Assembly (NCBI GenBank): GCA_013695295.1
Contig: JACDAS010000225.1
Location: 1-12,754 of the forward strand
Source of the DNA: Actinomycetota bacterium
Lineage (GTDB): Bacteria; Actinomycetota; Thermoleophilia; Gaiellales; Gaiellaceae
Reading direction: 5' to 3'
Length of the DNA stretch: 12,754 bases
The stretch's first letter is position 1; each line of letters begins with the position of its first letter. The notes below the pieces were generated by a model. That model was not told where the DNA came from. It saw only the letters and a program-made list of their open reading frames with translations, and did no database searches. Of this stretch, positions 12,297 through 12,754 are shown piece after piece. Both the position numbers and the translations under genes were made by a program.

Positions 12297-12754
12297 CTAG
12301 CCGAACCGCTGGCAGCGGGGGCAGAACCACGTTCCCCTGCCGCCGACCCGGATCTTCGCGATCGGAGTGCCGCAGCGCTCGCAGGGCTCTCCCTCCCGCC
12401 CGTAGACCCTGAACTCGAGCTGCATCGATCCTCGCGCCCCGCTCGGCGTCCGGTACGTGCTGAGGGTCGCGCCCTGCCGCGCGATTCCCAGCGCGAGGGC
12501 GCGGCGAATCGCCCGATGGAGCGCGGCGACCTGCGTCCGCTCGAGCTCCCGGGCGGGCTGGAGCGGATGGATCCCGGCCCGCCAGAGCGCCTCGTCGACG
12601 TAGATGTTCCCGAGGCCCGCCAGCGTTCGCTGGTCGAGGAGAACCGCTTTCACCGGAGCGCGGCGACCCTCGAGGCGCCTCGCGAGCGCCCTGGCCGTGA
12701 AGCCCCGCCCGAGCGGCTCGTCGCCGAGCCGACTGTCCAGGTAGCTCGCGAGCT
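12297..12754 (-). CDS. mutM: Formamidopyrimidine-DNA glycosylase (partial, C-terminal part)
   Basis: The gene enters from the right edge; 151 full codons plus the stop are visible, and the N-terminal catalytic proline region lies outside. The frame reads LASYLDSRLGDEPLG at the edge, then VKAVLLDQRTLAGLGNIYVDEALWRAGIHP, the helix-two-turn-helix DNA-binding core, and ends in the zinc finger CERC...CPRC with GGRGTWFCPRCQ. The enzyme removes oxidised purines such as 8-oxoguanine and nicks the DNA. The aromatic W in GRGTWFC is at a position that often holds H or Y. An internal GTG at 12653 would give a 118-codon ORF, but the frame is open and family-like upstream of it. The gene is convergent with glutaredoxin. 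Confidence 0.95.
   Translation of the reverse strand, partial: LASYLDSRLGDEPLGRGFTARALARRLEGRRAPVKAVLLDQRTLAGLGNIYVDEALWRAGIHPLQPARELERTQVAALHRAIRRALALGIARQGATLSTYRTPSGARGSMQLEFRVYGREGEPCERCGTPIAKIRVGGRGTWFCPRCQRFG

Overview
This is a GC-rich chromosomal window (third codon positions mostly G or C) carrying mostly housekeeping genes. The two-subunit glycyl-tRNA synthetase (glyQ, glyS), pyruvate phosphate dikinase with its regulatory kinase/phosphorylase, a B-box rhomboid, recO and mutM together suggest a deep-branching actinobacterium. Thermoleophilia (Gaiellales or Solirubrobacterales type) is my best guess, inferred from gene content and composition only.

Layout. 1-102 (-): 5' end of a ComB-like phosphatase gene. 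135-974 (+): rhomboid protease with an N-terminal zinc finger, ending in a terminator at about 1107-1135. 1146-2680 (-): a stomatin/SPFH gene followed by nfeD, unusually separated by 167 bp that hold a possible 43-codon ORF. 2744-6168 (-): a MOSC-domain gene whose stop overlaps the ppdK start. 6169-6292: a divergent control region with a strong 23-bp dyad. 6293-7096 (+): an atypical metallo-beta-lactamase-fold protein. 7074-11902 (-): a tightly packed operon recO > GNAT (frameshifted) > glyQ > glyS > PPDK regulatory protein > 52-aa membrane protein. 12031-12282 (+): a glutaredoxin. 12297-12754 (-): the C-terminal part of mutM.

How they work together. The PPDK regulatory protein belongs to a family known to switch PPDK on and off by reversible phosphorylation of the Thr next to the catalytic His, and the ppdK here keeps that Thr-Ser-His site. 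Enzyme and regulator lie about 1.9 kb apart, on either side of an oppositely oriented metallo-hydrolase gene. The regulator is translationally coupled to glyS, so PPDK control is tied to expression of the glycine-charging enzyme. SPFH and NfeD proteins usually act as a membrane pair.

Main points for a second look: a one-base frameshift in the GNAT gene; an Asn-to-Thr change at a normally conserved PPDK active-site position; TANNNT boxes 6-7 nt upstream of several start codons (leaderless-type promoters); an unannotated 52-aa membrane protein; a 23-bp dyad between divergent genes; and a candidate small ORF abutting nfeD. I saw no CRISPR array, tRNA, rRNA, insertion sequence or clearly new multi-gene system.
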